Origin: G958295645 sp965242735
GTDB taxonomy: Bacteria > Gemmatimonadota > Gemmatimonadetes > Longimicrobiales > Gaopeijiaceae
Assembly: GCA_965242735.1 (NCBI GenBank)
Contig: OZ251497.1
Coordinates: 2,046,001-2,110,000, forward strand
Reading direction: 5' to 3'
Length of the DNA stretch: 64,000 nt
The notes beneath the pieces were generated by a model. The model saw only the letters and a program-made list of their open reading frames with translations. It was not told the DNA's origin and did no database searches. The translations under genes and the position numbers were made by a program. Of the stretch, positions 40,867-51,442 are shown piece after piece. The first letter of the stretch is position 1. Each line of letters starts with the position of its first letter.

Positions 40867-43800
40867 CTCCAGGACGACCTTGGTGCCCCGGTCCAGCTCG
40901 CTCGTCAAGCGCACTTCGCCGCCCCAGGAATCCACGATCCGCTGGACGATCGCCAGCCCCAGGCCCGTCCCCTTCGACCGCGTCGAGAACTGGGGCTCGA
41001 ACACGCGAGGCAGCAGTTCGGGGGCGATGCCGCACCCGTCGTCTTCCACGACGACCTCCAGCCGGCGCTCCGGATCTTCCACGACGCCCGCCCGAACCCG
41101 CACCCGTCCGCCGCCGGGCATCGCGGCGCGCGCGTTCTCCAGCAGGTTGATCAGGACCTCCTTGAGCTCGTCGGGGCGCGCCCAAGCTTCCGGCAGACCG
41201 GAAGACAAGTCGTCCGCCACATGAATCGATCCCTCGCCGCCCCGGTACAGATTCAGCACTTCGCCCACCACCGCTCCGGCGTCCACGAGCTCCAGGGGCG
41301 CAGCCTTGGCCGACCCCGGGGCCCCCAACCGGGCGAAGTTCTTGGCGATTGACGCCAGCCTGTCGATCTCGCGCAGCACGGCGCCCACGTTTTCTTCGAG
41401 GATGCGCCCGAAGTCCTTGCGCTTGTCGCCCCAGGCGCGCATCAGGTGCTGGACCGAAAGCTTCATCGGCGTCAGGGGATTCTTGACTTCGTGGGCGACT
41501 TGCTGGGCCATCTCGCCCCAAGCCAGGATGCGTTCGCTCTGCAGTTCGTCCGTCACGTCCTCCAAGTTGACGACGACGCCGCCCGGACTTCCCTCCTGCA
41601 CGATCCGGCGCGCATGTCCGCGGATCCTGCGGCCTCCCCAATTGAAGTCCTTGGGCGACTCGGGGCCGGGGCCGGCCTGATAGGCTTGCAGCCACTCCTC
41701 GAGGTCGGCGAAGCGATCCGAGTCCTCGGGAACGGCCTGGCCGACCTCCAGACGCGCCGACAGCAGAGCCCCGGCCCGGGGATTCGCCGCCGTCACCTTG
41801 CCCTGCGCGTCGAGCGCGACGACGCCCGTCGCCGCCGCGTCCACGATGGCCTCCGTTCGCCGCGTCGTGCGCAGCAGCTCCCGCCGGGCCGCGCCCAGGC
41901 GCTGCACCATGCGGTTGAAGGCCGCGAACACCGAGCCGAACTCGTCGCCCCTGTTCTCGGGCAGATGCACGGCGAAATTGCCCCGTCCCACCCGTTCCGA
42001 GGCAACCTGCAGGGTCTGCATCGGCCGGGTGAGCGCCCTGCCGACGAAGAGCGCGAGAGCCAGCGACAGGACGGGGCCCAGCACGGCGGTGAACAGCAGG
42101 AGGTGCGAGACGTCCCGCATCCGCAGAGCCGCCGCCCCCGTCCGCAAGGGCAAGGGCGCGGCGATCACCGTGCCGCCGGCCAGGCGCTGGTAGGCGACGA
42201 CGTAGCGCCAACTCCCGAGCTCGGCGAACCGGGACGCGCGTTGCCGCCCTCCCGTCTCCAACGATTCGTGAATCTCGGGGTCCGTCCAGCTCTCGTAGAG
42301 CCCGAGGTCGACCAGGGCGGGAACCGTGCCGCCGGCCAGACGCCCGTCGCGGTACTCCAGCAGGTCCGCCCCGGTGCGTCCCGCCAGCGACTCGATGCCC
42401 CCTCCCAGATCGCGATCCACCCGGGCGGCTTCGCTGACCGTCCGTTCGGCCAGAGCCGCCGCCGTCCGGTCGGACGCGTCTTGGAGCATCCGGTAGTCCA
42501 GCATTCCAAAGATCGCGCTGGACGCCAGGAAGAAGGCGAACAGCGCCCACGTGACGCGCGCGCGGAAGGACGTGAACAGGCCGCGCCAGTCGACGGGCAC
42601 GGAGAAGCGAAGGCCGAGCAGCCCGGCGCCCAGCAGCCACAGCGCGGACAAGACGGCTAGGCTCAAGCTCAGCAGGAGCGTGGCCCGGGCCAGCATCACG
42701 CCCGGCCGGGGAATGCTCAGCGTGTAGGAGACCGAGTAGGCGCCGTCGGGATACAGCGCGTGCGCTTCGGCCAGCCAACCTTCGTCGTTGCGGCGCCAAG
42801 ACGGCGGCGCGCCGAGTCCTGCCGCCCCCGCGGCAGGGGCGCGAGCGAGCGCCAGGAACTCTTGGCCGCCCCCGGTCAAGGCCGGCGACAGCAGCGGAAC
42901 GGCATCGGCGGACGAGCGCACCGTTCGGCGGGGCGGGACCGCCGCCGTCACCAAGCGGCCGCCGGACAGGGAGACGACGGCCAACCGGCGCACGCCTCGC
43001 TCGTTGAAGTCGCGGTATTCGCGCGTGCCGACGGACCTCAGCGCCGGCAGCGTCCGGTCCAGAACGGAGGGCCGGGTGCGCTCGGGACCCAGGCGCAAGT
43101 CGCGCAACGGAATGTCCGCGGCCGACCACAGCGTCAGAAACACGGGCGGGATCGCCTCCCCCAGGCCGTCGGACGTCCACGCGCCGTAGAGGAGCTCGAC
43201 GTCGTCGACCCCGGCTCGGTCCAGCTCCACGGCGCGCTCGGCGAACCCTGCGGGCAAGGCGTCCATGGCCGGGTCCCGCAAGATGCCCAGAAGCCCGAGC
43301 TCCCGCTCCGCTTCGGCCTTGCGCGCTTCCGTGCGCTGGTCCCACGCGACGGGGAGCGCGGCCGTCGCGGCCAGCCAAACCGCGCCGGACCAGCCGAGAA
43401 ACGACAGGCGGTCGCGGCCTTCGCGAAGTCCGCGCGCCAGAAGCGCGGCGGGCGCGACCCAGACGAACGCCGCCCACGCGGGCGGGGCCGCGTCCTCTCT
43501 CGCCGCCATGGCCGCGCCGAAGGCCAGCGCGCCCGAAATGGCGGCCGCGGCGGCGATCAGGCCCCACGACACGGCATCCGTCGAGCGCCGGGAGCCCGGC
43601 TCTCCGGCCCCGTCGCGGGGCTCGGAACGCTCCCGAAGGGCCAAGAAGAAGCCGACCGCCAGCGCCAACGCCAACGTCAGACAGAGCTGATAGGCGATCC
43701 ATCCGGCGCCGGAACCGCCCAGCAGCTCCGGCGAAGCGCCGCGCGACAACCAGTACAAGAGCAGAGGAAAGCCCGCCGCCACGACGAGCCCATGGGTCCA

Positions 43801-45024
43801 CCCCGAGAGGCGCCGGAGCACGCGCGGCGAGGCCAGGACGACAAGCGGCGAGACGGCCGTCGCGACCAGCAGACAGCGCCCGAGCGCGGCGGGAACGGGC
43901 CCCGGCAACGAAAAGAGTTCCGGATCGGCGAGGATCCGCGCGAAGGGAACGACGTCCAGCGGAATCGTCACCGCCGCAATCGCCAGCAGTCCGACCGTGA
44001 GCAGAAGCTGCCGCCGGGGCGCCCCGGCCGACTGGAGGAGCCACACGAGGCCGGCCAAGGCCAGGGCGCCCGCGATCCACGGTCGCCGGGTGTCGGCCCG
44101 CCGAACGGCCTCGTCGGGCTCGACGACCACGGCGCGCAGGCTGCCCCCCGGCCACTCGACGGCAAACTCGCCCGGCTCGGGACGCGCGCCGGTCCGGGCC
44201 GCCCGGATGCGCTCGCCCGTGCGCTCCTCCATGCGCGAGAAGAAGTCCGCGCGCCCCGGCGACAGCGACCCCGGAAGACGTGAGCGCACGAGCCAAGCGA
44301 CCGCGGCGGCCCCTGCGGCGCCGGGCACGTCCGCCACGAAGTAGAGGTACGAGAAGAGCGGCGATCCGCCGAGCAGGACGGACGCGCGCCCGCCGGTTTC
44401 CGGCACCATCGCGGCTGCGTCTCGGCGTTCGGCTTGGGCGCCCCAGGCAGGCAACCGGCCGCGGTGGCTCCCCTGCCACGCGCGCAGGCGGCCGTCCGCC
44501 TCGAACACCACCACCGCCGTCGCGCCCGAGGCGCCGAGAACCGCCGCCGCGGAATCGCGCAGGGCCGCGTCGCTCGGCGCCGAGGCCGCGGCCGCCGAGA
44601 GCCGGCCGGCCGCGTTCCTGCCCTGCGCCGTCAAGCGCGCAAAGTCGCTTCGGACCTGCTGCGCCACGGCCTCGCGCCGTTGCTCCCAGTGCCGGCTCCA
44701 GCCTTCGCCGAAGCGGTACGCCGTCGAATCGGCCACGAAGCCCGAGAGCACGGCGGCGCCCAGGGCGGCAACCGACACCGCGTGCCGCCGACCCGTTCCC
44801 CACACGGCGGCGCCGGCCACGGCCGCCGCGCCCGCAACCAGGATCCAGGGCGACTCGAAGCGCGCCCACAGGACCACGCAAAGGCATCCCGCCCAAAGCA
44901 GCAGGCCCGGCGACCGGCGCAGGCCCGCGAGACTGCGCATGCGGACACGGCCGGCGCGCCGCCCCGTGGGGGCCTCGCCAGCCGAACCGCCGGGCCGCGC
45001 TCCGCGGCTTCGCGCTCTCTCCAT
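40837..45024 (-). CDS. Giant NtrY-like sensor histidine kinase, multi-TM
   Basis: 1395 residues. The N-terminal half is mostly membrane: helices near 33-100, a loop domain, then a cluster of roughly ten helices (about 320-600). A second extracytoplasmic sensor region follows (about 610-800), then helices near 805, 835 and 970. The cytoplasmic part has HAMP (about 985-1040, RPMQTLQVASERVGRGNFAV), PAS (about 1050-1150), H-box AHEVKNPLTPMKLSVQHL (near 1178), and ATPase motifs NLLENARAAM, DDGCGI and GTGLGLAIV. The output half resembles NtrY, which pairs with NtrC-type regulators. No regulator is adjacent. Many hydrophobic helices suggest a membrane-state or transported-ligand signal; the signal is unknown. 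Confidence 0.9.
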   Translation of the reverse strand: MERARSRGARPGGSAGEAPTGRRAGRVRMRSLAGLRRSPGLLLWAGCLCVVLWARFESPWILVAGAAAVAGAAVWGTGRRHAVSVAALGAAVLSGFVADSTAYRFGEGWSRHWEQRREAVAQQVRSDFARLTAQGRNAAGRLSAAAASAPSDAALRDSAAAVLGASGATAVVVFEADGRLRAWQGSHRGRLPAWGAQAERRDAAAMVPETGGRASVLLGGSPLFSYLYFVADVPGAAGAAAVAWLVRSRLPGSLSPGRADFFSRMEERTGERIRAARTGARPEPGEFAVEWPGGSLRAVVVEPDEAVRRADTRRPWIAGALALAGLVWLLQSAGAPRRQLLLTVGLLAIAAVTIPLDVVPFARILADPELFSLPGPVPAALGRCLLVATAVSPLVVLASPRVLRRLSGWTHGLVVAAGFPLLLYWLSRGASPELLGGSGAGWIAYQLCLTLALALAVGFFLALRERSEPRDGAGEPGSRRSTDAVSWGLIAAAAAISGALAFGAAMAAREDAAPPAWAAFVWVAPAALLARGLREGRDRLSFLGWSGAVWLAATAALPVAWDQRTEARKAEAERELGLLGILRDPAMDALPAGFAERAVELDRAGVDDVELLYGAWTSDGLGEAIPPVFLTLWSAADIPLRDLRLGPERTRPSVLDRTLPALRSVGTREYRDFNERGVRRLAVVSLSGGRLVTAAVPPRRTVRSSADAVPLLSPALTGGGQEFLALARAPAAGAAGLGAPPSWRRNDEGWLAEAHALYPDGAYSVSYTLSIPRPGVMLARATLLLSLSLAVLSALWLLGAGLLGLRFSVPVDWRGLFTSFRARVTWALFAFFLASSAIFGMLDYRMLQDASDRTAAALAERTVSEAARVDRDLGGGIESLAGRTGADLLEYRDGRLAGGTVPALVDLGLYESWTDPEIHESLETGGRQRASRFAELGSWRYVVAYQRLAGGTVIAAPLPLRTGAAALRMRDVSHLLLFTAVLGPVLSLALALFVGRALTRPMQTLQVASERVGRGNFAVHLPENRGDEFGSVFAAFNRMVQRLGAARRELLRTTRRTEAIVDAAATGVVALDAQGKVTAANPRAGALLSARLEVGQAVPEDSDRFADLEEWLQAYQAGPGPESPKDFNWGGRRIRGHARRIVQEGSPGGVVVNLEDVTDELQSERILAWGEMAQQVAHEVKNPLTPMKLSVQHLMRAWGDKRKDFGRILEENVGAVLREIDRLASIAKNFARLGAPGSAKAAPLELVDAGAVVGEVLNLYRGGEGSIHVADDLSSGLPEAWARPDELKEVLINLLENARAAMPGGGRVRVRAGVVEDPERRLEVVVEDDGCGIAPELLPRVFEPQFSTRSKGTGLGLAIVQRIVDSWGGEVRLTSELDRGTKVVLEMRAAPPAGE

Positions 45025-45031
45025 GACCGTT

Positions 45032-45038
45032 TATGTTA
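45032..45038. promoter_or_regulatory. Overlapping divergent -10 boxes
   Basis: On the plus strand TATGTT (45032-45037) ends 9 bases before the ATG at 45047. On the minus strand TAACAT (45038-45033) ends 8 bases before the ATG at 45024. The two genes thus appear to share one AT-rich patch, with near-leaderless starts in both directions, so only one polymerase could bind at a time. Confidence 0.5.
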
Positions 45039-45046
45039 CAAGCACG

Positions 45047-45880
45047 ATGAATGCGAACCGCCATGGCCGCGCCGAGCGACGGCCGGACGAGGTCCGTGCC
45101 CGCGACGCGGAAGTCGTCTTCCAGGGCTTCGATCAAGACGTTCGCGAGCGCCGGCAACGCGGGCGCGCGTCGACGCGGAGCGGCATCAGGTCCGGCGCGC
45201 TTCTTCTCGCGTGCATTCCGGCGGTCGTCGCGGCGACGGCCCCTGCGGCGCACGCCGCGCAAGTCACGGACCGGGGAACGTTCCGCATCACCGTCGACGG
45301 CCTGGAGGCGGGCGAGGAGGAGTTCCTCATCCAGCGCTCCCCATCGGGCGCGCGCGCGCAAGGCACCGTCACCATGCGCGACGGCCGCAAGGTGATCACC
45401 ATCTTGGAACTGACCGGCCCGGCGCTTCGCCTCAGTTCCTACCGGGCGTCGGCGACCGCCCGCGACTCCCCCGGGGACACCTCGTCCGTGTTCGTGGCCG
45501 CCCGGCCCGACGGCGCGCTGGACGCGCGCATGACGGGCCCTTGGGGCGAGGAGGTGCGCGAGTACAGGACGCGCGCCTCCACCGTGGTGCTGGACGACGG
45601 CCTGGCGCACCACTACTTCGTGCTGGCGACGGCCATCTCGGGCGGCGCGGCCGACGCGCTCCATCTCGTGGCGCCGCTGGCGCGAAGCGAGGAAGACGCG
45701 GTGAACGTCGACGTCGCCGCCGAGACCATCCGCGTCGACGGCGAGCGCATCGAGGCGACGCGGGTGCGCCTGGGCGCAGGCGACGCGGCGAGATCGGCCT
45801 GGTTCGACGGCGGCGGACGTCTGGTCCGCGTGGCGGTGCCGGCCCTGGGCTTCGTGGCCCAACGCGCCGGCGGCGGATGA
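45047..45880 (+). CDS. Exported protein of unknown function (DUF6134-like)
   Basis: 277 residues. A long charged N-terminus (about 48 residues) precedes a signal-peptide-like hydrophobic run (GALLLACIPAVVAATAPAAHA, likely cut after AHA). The mature domain begins RGTFRITVDGLEAGEEEFLI and is mostly beta; it resembles a small periplasmic family with the pattern TFxIxxDGxxxGxEEF. No start codon lies closer to the signal, so ATG 45047 is used. It is divergent from the giant kinase and 182 bases upstream of the TolC-like gene; the gap has stems such as CCGTCC/GGACGG without T-runs. Confidence 0.65.
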   Translation: MNANRHGRAERRPDEVRARDAEVVFQGFDQDVRERRQRGRASTRSGIRSGALLLACIPAVVAATAPAAHAAQVTDRGTFRITVDGLEAGEEEFLIQRSPSGARAQGTVTMRDGRKVITILELTGPALRLSSYRASATARDSPGDTSSVFVAARPDGALDARMTGPWGEEVREYRTRASTVVLDDGLAHHYFVLATAISGGAADALHLVAPLARSEEDAVNVDVAAETIRVDGERIEATRVRLGAGDAARSAWFDGGGRLVRVAVPALGFVAQRAGGG

Positions 45881-46062
45881 CGCGCGGAGCCGGCGGCGCG
45901 ACTGCCGCGAAACGAAACAGCCGTCCGGCGCGTAAGGGACGGGGACGCTTGGCGAGGCAAAGCGCCCGCCTGCGGGCCCCGTTCGAGGTTCCTGCAACCG
46001 CCCGGCTTCCCGAAACGGGACGGGCTCCAGCAAGACGGACGAGAAAGGGAGAGACGCGCTCG

Positions 46063-47619
46063 ATGCAGAAGAAGAAACCAAGAATCCCCGGCGGCCTCGA
46101 GAGCGCCGGCCGCGCCGCCATCCGGCACGCGCGCACGGCCCTGGCGGTTGCGCTCGTCGCGGCCCCGGCCCCGCTTGCGGCGGCGCAACAGAGCGTGCCC
46201 GAGTCGCTCTCGCTCGAGGCGGCGCTCGAGATCGCCTCCCGCAACAGCCCGACCCTGCTGTCCCGGCGCAACGACGTGCGCGTCGCCGACTGGGACGTGC
46301 GCGCGGCCTACGGCGACTGGCTGCCCTCGGCGTCGGCCTCCTCGTCGTTCTCGTGGCGCGGCCCGGGCGAGGAGCGCTTCGGGACCATCACGGCCAACCA
46401 GCTCGGCGTCACGGGCCAGCCCTCGTACTTGACCAGCTCGTACAACATCGGCATGAGCTTTTCGATTAGCGGGCAAAAGTTGTTCGCCCCCGGACAGGCC
46501 CAGCGCAGCCGCCAAGCGGTGCAGGCGCGTGTGGCCGCCGCCGAGAACGCGCTGAAGCGCGACGTGACCAAGGCGTACTTGGCGGCGCTGCGCGAAGAGG
46601 AGGGACTCGCGGTGTCGCAGCAGGAGCTGGACGGCGCCGAACTCAACCTGCGGCTCGCCCAAGGGCGGCTGGAGGTCGGTTCGGGCGACGCGATCGAAGT
46701 GGCCCAAGCCGAGGTGAACGTGGGCCGGGCCCGAATCACGTTGCGACGATCGCAGGCCCAAGTGCGCAACACGCGGTTGCGGTTGCTGCAGCAGATGGGC
46801 GTGCCGCTGGGCCCGGACCCGGTCCTCTCGACGACGTTCGCGGTGGCGGAGCCTTCCTGGACCGCCTCCGACCTGACCGCGATGGCCGTCAGCGGCAATC
46901 CCGACTTGGCGGCGTCCAGGGCGAGCGAAGAGTCGGCGCGGTACGACGTGCGCAACGCGCGTTCGGCCTACTTCCCTTCCCTGTCGGTCTCCACCGGATT
47001 CTCCGGGTTCGCCCAGCAGGCCAGCAGCACCGCCGGGCAGGAGGCGCGCGCAGTCGCGTCGGGCCAGGCGGCCATCCAGAACTGCATGGTCCAGAACGAC
47101 CTCTTGTCTCGGCTGGCGCGCCCGTTGCCGCCGCGCGACTGCAGCCTGCTGGCCACGCCCGAGTCCGTCCTCGAAGCCATACGGGCCGGCAACGACGCCT
47201 TCCCCTTCGACTTCACGCGCTCGCCTCCGTCGGTCGGGCTCTCCATCTCCGTTCCGATCTTCCAGGGCCTCTCGCGACAACGCGGCGTCGAAGCCGCCCG
47301 AGCGGCGCTGAGCGACTCGCGCCACCAGTTGCGCCAACAGGAACTGGCGCTGCGGGCGGACGTCGAGATCCAGCTGGAGCTGGTGCGCACGTCGTACGCG
47401 ACCGCGATGCTCGAAGAGCGAAACCAAACGCTGGCCGACGACCAGCTGCGCCGTGCCCGGGAACGTTACCGGCTCGGGCTCTCCGACTTCCTCGAGCTTT
47501 CGGAAGCCGTGACCGTGAAGGCGCGCGCCGACCGCGAGGGAATCTATTCCGTCTTCACCTACCACGAGGCCATCGCCGACCTTGAAGCCACGGTCGGCGC
47601 CTCCTTGAGGAACCCCTGA
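46063..47619 (+). CDS. TolC-family outer membrane efflux protein
   Basis: 518 residues with a signal peptide (cleavage near AAAQQS). Two repeated helical-hairpin halves are typical of TolC: LSLEAALEIASRNSPTL, AENALKRDVTKAYLAAL, GRLEVGSGDAIEVAQAEVNV, and in the second half the SPPSVGLSISVPIFQGL strand and ERYRLGLSDFLELSEA. It should form the outer-membrane exit duct. AAAGGGAGAG lies upstream of the ATG at 46063. HlyD follows after 7 bases, so it belongs to the same export unit. Confidence 0.92.
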   Translation: MQKKKPRIPGGLESAGRAAIRHARTALAVALVAAPAPLAAAQQSVPESLSLEAALEIASRNSPTLLSRRNDVRVADWDVRAAYGDWLPSASASSSFSWRGPGEERFGTITANQLGVTGQPSYLTSSYNIGMSFSISGQKLFAPGQAQRSRQAVQARVAAAENALKRDVTKAYLAALREEEGLAVSQQELDGAELNLRLAQGRLEVGSGDAIEVAQAEVNVGRARITLRRSQAQVRNTRLRLLQQMGVPLGPDPVLSTTFAVAEPSWTASDLTAMAVSGNPDLAASRASEESARYDVRNARSAYFPSLSVSTGFSGFAQQASSTAGQEARAVASGQAAIQNCMVQNDLLSRLARPLPPRDCSLLATPESVLEAIRAGNDAFPFDFTRSPPSVGLSISVPIFQGLSRQRGVEAARAALSDSRHQLRQQELALRADVEIQLELVRTSYATAMLEERNQTLADDQLRRARERYRLGLSDFLELSEAVTVKARADREGIYSVFTYHEAIADLEATVGASLRNP

Positions 47620-47626
47620 CCCCATC

Positions 47627-48913
47627 ATGAGAACCAGAACCAAAGTCTTCATCGGAGTCGGCGGCGCCGGCGTGCTGGCCGTGCTGGCCGTGCTCAACAT
47701 GTCCAGCGGCCAAACGGGCGGCACGCCCGTCCGCGTCGAGGAAGTCGGCAAGCGAGATCTCGTCGCGAAGATCACCGCGAGCGGCAACGTGCGCGCCCGG
47801 CGCAAGGTGGACATCAGCTCCGACATCTCCGCGCGCGTCACCGAACTGCTCGTGCAGGAGGGCGAGGAAGTCGTGGACGGCCAGACGCTTCTCCGGCTCG
47901 ACCAGCGCCGGTTCCTGGCCAGCGTCGACCGCAGCCGCGCGTCGCTCAACCAGGCGCGCTCGTCGGTCGCCCAGGCGCGCGCCAACTTCGACAAGGCCGA
48001 GCGCGACACGGACCGCCTGGCCTCGCTGCATGCGCGCGACTCGCTTCTCGTCAGCCGCCAAGCCCTCGACGACGCGCGGACCGACCTCGAAATCAGGCGA
48101 GCCAGCCTGCGGTCCGCGGAATTCGGCGTCGGACAGGCCGAGGCCGCGGTGGCGGAGGCGGAAGAGGACCTCTCCAAGACGATCATCCGCGCCCCGATGT
48201 CCGGCAAGATCACCCGACTCAACGTCGAGCAGGGCGAGACCGTCATCGTGGGCACCATGAACAACCCGGGCAGCTTGGTCCTCACGGTGTCCGATCTGTC
48301 GGTGATGGAAGTCGTGTTGGAGGTCGACGAGACCGACGTGCCGGAGATCGCGCTGGGCGACAGCGCGTCGGTGGAGCTGGACGCGTTTTCGGACCGGACC
48401 TTCCCCGGCGCCGTCACCGAGATCGGCAACAGCGCGATCCGGGCGCCGTCCGCCAGCGCCGGCCAGACGCCGACCATCGACTTCGAAGTCGTCGTCACGC
48501 TGGCGGAGACCGACGTGGAGCTGCGGCCGGACCTGTCGGCCACGGCGGACGTGGTCACGGACATGCGAAGCGACCAGCTGAGCATTCCCATCATCGCGTT
48601 GACGTTGCGCGAGCCCGGGCAGCTCGCGGCCGACGGCGCGGACGGCGACGGCGAGGCGCCGAGTTCGGAGGCGTCCGGCGGCGACGAGGAGGAGCCGGTC
48701 CAAGGCGTGTTCCTGGTTCGCGAGAACACGGTGGAGTTCGCGCCGGTGGAGATCGGGATCACGGGCGACGAGTACTTCGAAGTGCTGTCGGGCCTGGCGG
48801 TGGGCGACACCGTCGTGAGCGGCCCCTACCGCGTCGTTCGCACCCTGTCGGTCGGCGACCGCGTGCGCCCGGATCAGCGTCTCCGGCTCGACGAGGCGGA
48901 CGAGGGCAACTGA
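47627..48913 (+). CDS. HlyD/MacA-family periplasmic adaptor
   Basis: 428 residues. One N-terminal membrane helix (about 6-23), then biotinyl-lipoyl-like halves flanking a coiled-coil hairpin (about 100-185, DQRRFLASVDRSRASLNQA to AEEDLSKTIIRAP), the MSGKITRLNVEQGETV motif, a beta-barrel and a membrane-proximal domain. An acidic insert (DGDGEAPSSEASGGDEEEP) interrupts the late part. It links the inner-membrane permeases with the TolC-like duct. Confidence 0.92.
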   Translation: MRTRTKVFIGVGGAGVLAVLAVLNMSSGQTGGTPVRVEEVGKRDLVAKITASGNVRARRKVDISSDISARVTELLVQEGEEVVDGQTLLRLDQRRFLASVDRSRASLNQARSSVAQARANFDKAERDTDRLASLHARDSLLVSRQALDDARTDLEIRRASLRSAEFGVGQAEAAVAEAEEDLSKTIIRAPMSGKITRLNVEQGETVIVGTMNNPGSLVLTVSDLSVMEVVLEVDETDVPEIALGDSASVELDAFSDRTFPGAVTEIGNSAIRAPSASAGQTPTIDFEVVVTLAETDVELRPDLSATADVVTDMRSDQLSIPIIALTLREPGQLAADGADGDGEAPSSEASGGDEEEPVQGVFLVRENTVEFAPVEIGITGDEYFEVLSGLAVGDTVVSGPYRVVRTLSVGDRVRPDQRLRLDEADEGN

Positions 48914-48926
48914 GGCGAGCGCGTCC

Positions 48927-50168
<1,242 letters not shown>

Positions 50169-50170
50169 CC

Positions 50171-51442
50171 GTGGCCACCGGTTCGGCGTCGCGTGCGCGC
50201 ATGGTCGCGGAAGGGCTCCGCGTCGCCTTGGACGCCTTGCGGGCCAACTGGCTGCGAGCGGCCTTGGCCGCGACGGGCGTGGGCGTGGGAGCGGGAGTGG
50301 TGGTCACCATCGCCGCCTTGATCACCGGCCTGCGGACCGAGGTCCTCGACGGCATGGAGTCGATGGGGCCGGACAACTTCCTCGTCATGCCCTTCGACAT
50401 GAGCGAAGTGCGCGTGTTCTCGGACGACGCGCCGTGGCTCGACCGGCCACAGCTGAGCGAGCGCGAGATCAGGCGGATCCAGGGCTTGGACGCCGTCTCG
50501 GAGGCCATCGTCGGGTACAGCTTCGGCGCGGCCCTGCGCTACGAGTCCGACTGGATCACCGGCGCCGACTGGACGGGAACCTCGCTGGGGTGGATCAAGT
50601 ACACGCCGGGCTCCATCTCGGCTGGTCGCAACTTCACGGCCGCCGATCTCGACCAGAGCCGACGAGTCGTCATCGTCAGCGAGAACCTGGCCGACGCCCT
50701 GTTCGGCGAGATGGACCCCATCGGCAAGCGCGTCCGCGTGCACGCAGGCCGCCGGGCGGCCAACGAGCGGTTCACCGTGATCGGCGTCTTCAGTCCGGTC
50801 GCCAACGTGTTCAGCGAGGCGCAGCCGAACTACGCCATGGTGCCCTACACCACCGCCGACCGGCGCCTGAAGGCCCGCGACCGCTGGACCTTCATCAACG
50901 TGCAGGTGGTGCCGAAGCCCGAGGCCTCCGAAGACGCGGAGCATGAGATCACGGCCACGCTGCGCACGATGCGCGGCTTGGGGCCCGGCGACGAGAACAA
51001 CTTTGCGATCGTCCGTTCCCAGCAGATGGTCGACTTCTTCAACGACCTGACCCGCGCCTTCTTCCTCGTCATGGTCGGGCTGTCTTCGGTCGGGCTGCTC
51101 GTCGGCGGCATCGGCGTCATCGGCATCATGCTGATCTCCGTCACGGAACGAACGCGCGAGATCGGCGTCCGCAAGGCCCTGGGCGCGACGCGAACCGAGA
51201 TCATGTGGCAGTTCCTGCTCGAAGCGTCGCTCTTGACGGTGCTCGGGGGCGTGGTCGGGCTTACGCTCGGCTGGGGCCTCTCGCAGATCGTCGCCGCCAT
51301 TTCGCCGCTGCCCGCCCGCATTCCCCTTTGGTCCGTGTTCGCCGCCATGGCCGTGTCCGCGCTGACCGGCATCGTGTTCGGGCTTCTCCCGGCCATGCGG
51401 GCCTCCAAGCTCGACCCGGTGGACGCCCTCCGGTACGAATGA
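50171..51442 (+). CDS. MacB-type ABC transporter permease (FtsX fold) 2
   Basis: 423 residues and a paralogue of the preceding gene: TM1 near 30-55, MacB_PCD domain, and C-terminal helices with TERTREIGVRKALGATR, ending KLDPVDALRYE. The pair probably forms a heterodimer. It starts with GTG 2 bases after the first permease (an ATG at 50201 is also possible) and overlaps bshB1 by ATGA. The ABC ATPase is not in this operon and must be encoded elsewhere. Confidence 0.92.
   Translation: MATGSASRARMVAEGLRVALDALRANWLRAALAATGVGVGAGVVVTIAALITGLRTEVLDGMESMGPDNFLVMPFDMSEVRVFSDDAPWLDRPQLSEREIRRIQGLDAVSEAIVGYSFGAALRYESDWITGADWTGTSLGWIKYTPGSISAGRNFTAADLDQSRRVVIVSENLADALFGEMDPIGKRVRVHAGRRAANERFTVIGVFSPVANVFSEAQPNYAMVPYTTADRRLKARDRWTFINVQVVPKPEASEDAEHEITATLRTMRGLGPGDENNFAIVRSQQMVDFFNDLTRAFFLVMVGLSSVGLLVGGIGVIGIMLISVTERTREIGVRKALGATRTEIMWQFLLEASLLTVLGGVVGLTLGWGLSQIVAAISPLPARIPLWSVFAAMAVSALTGIVFGLLPAMRASKLDPVDALRYE

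Noticed and set aside
40784..46081. A long minus-strand frame overlapping the giant kinase and the TolC/exported-protein region
   Set aside because: It is out of frame with all helicase, kinase or transporter motifs, consists of Gly/Arg/Ala runs, and crosses gene boundaries on both strands. Treated as a shadow.
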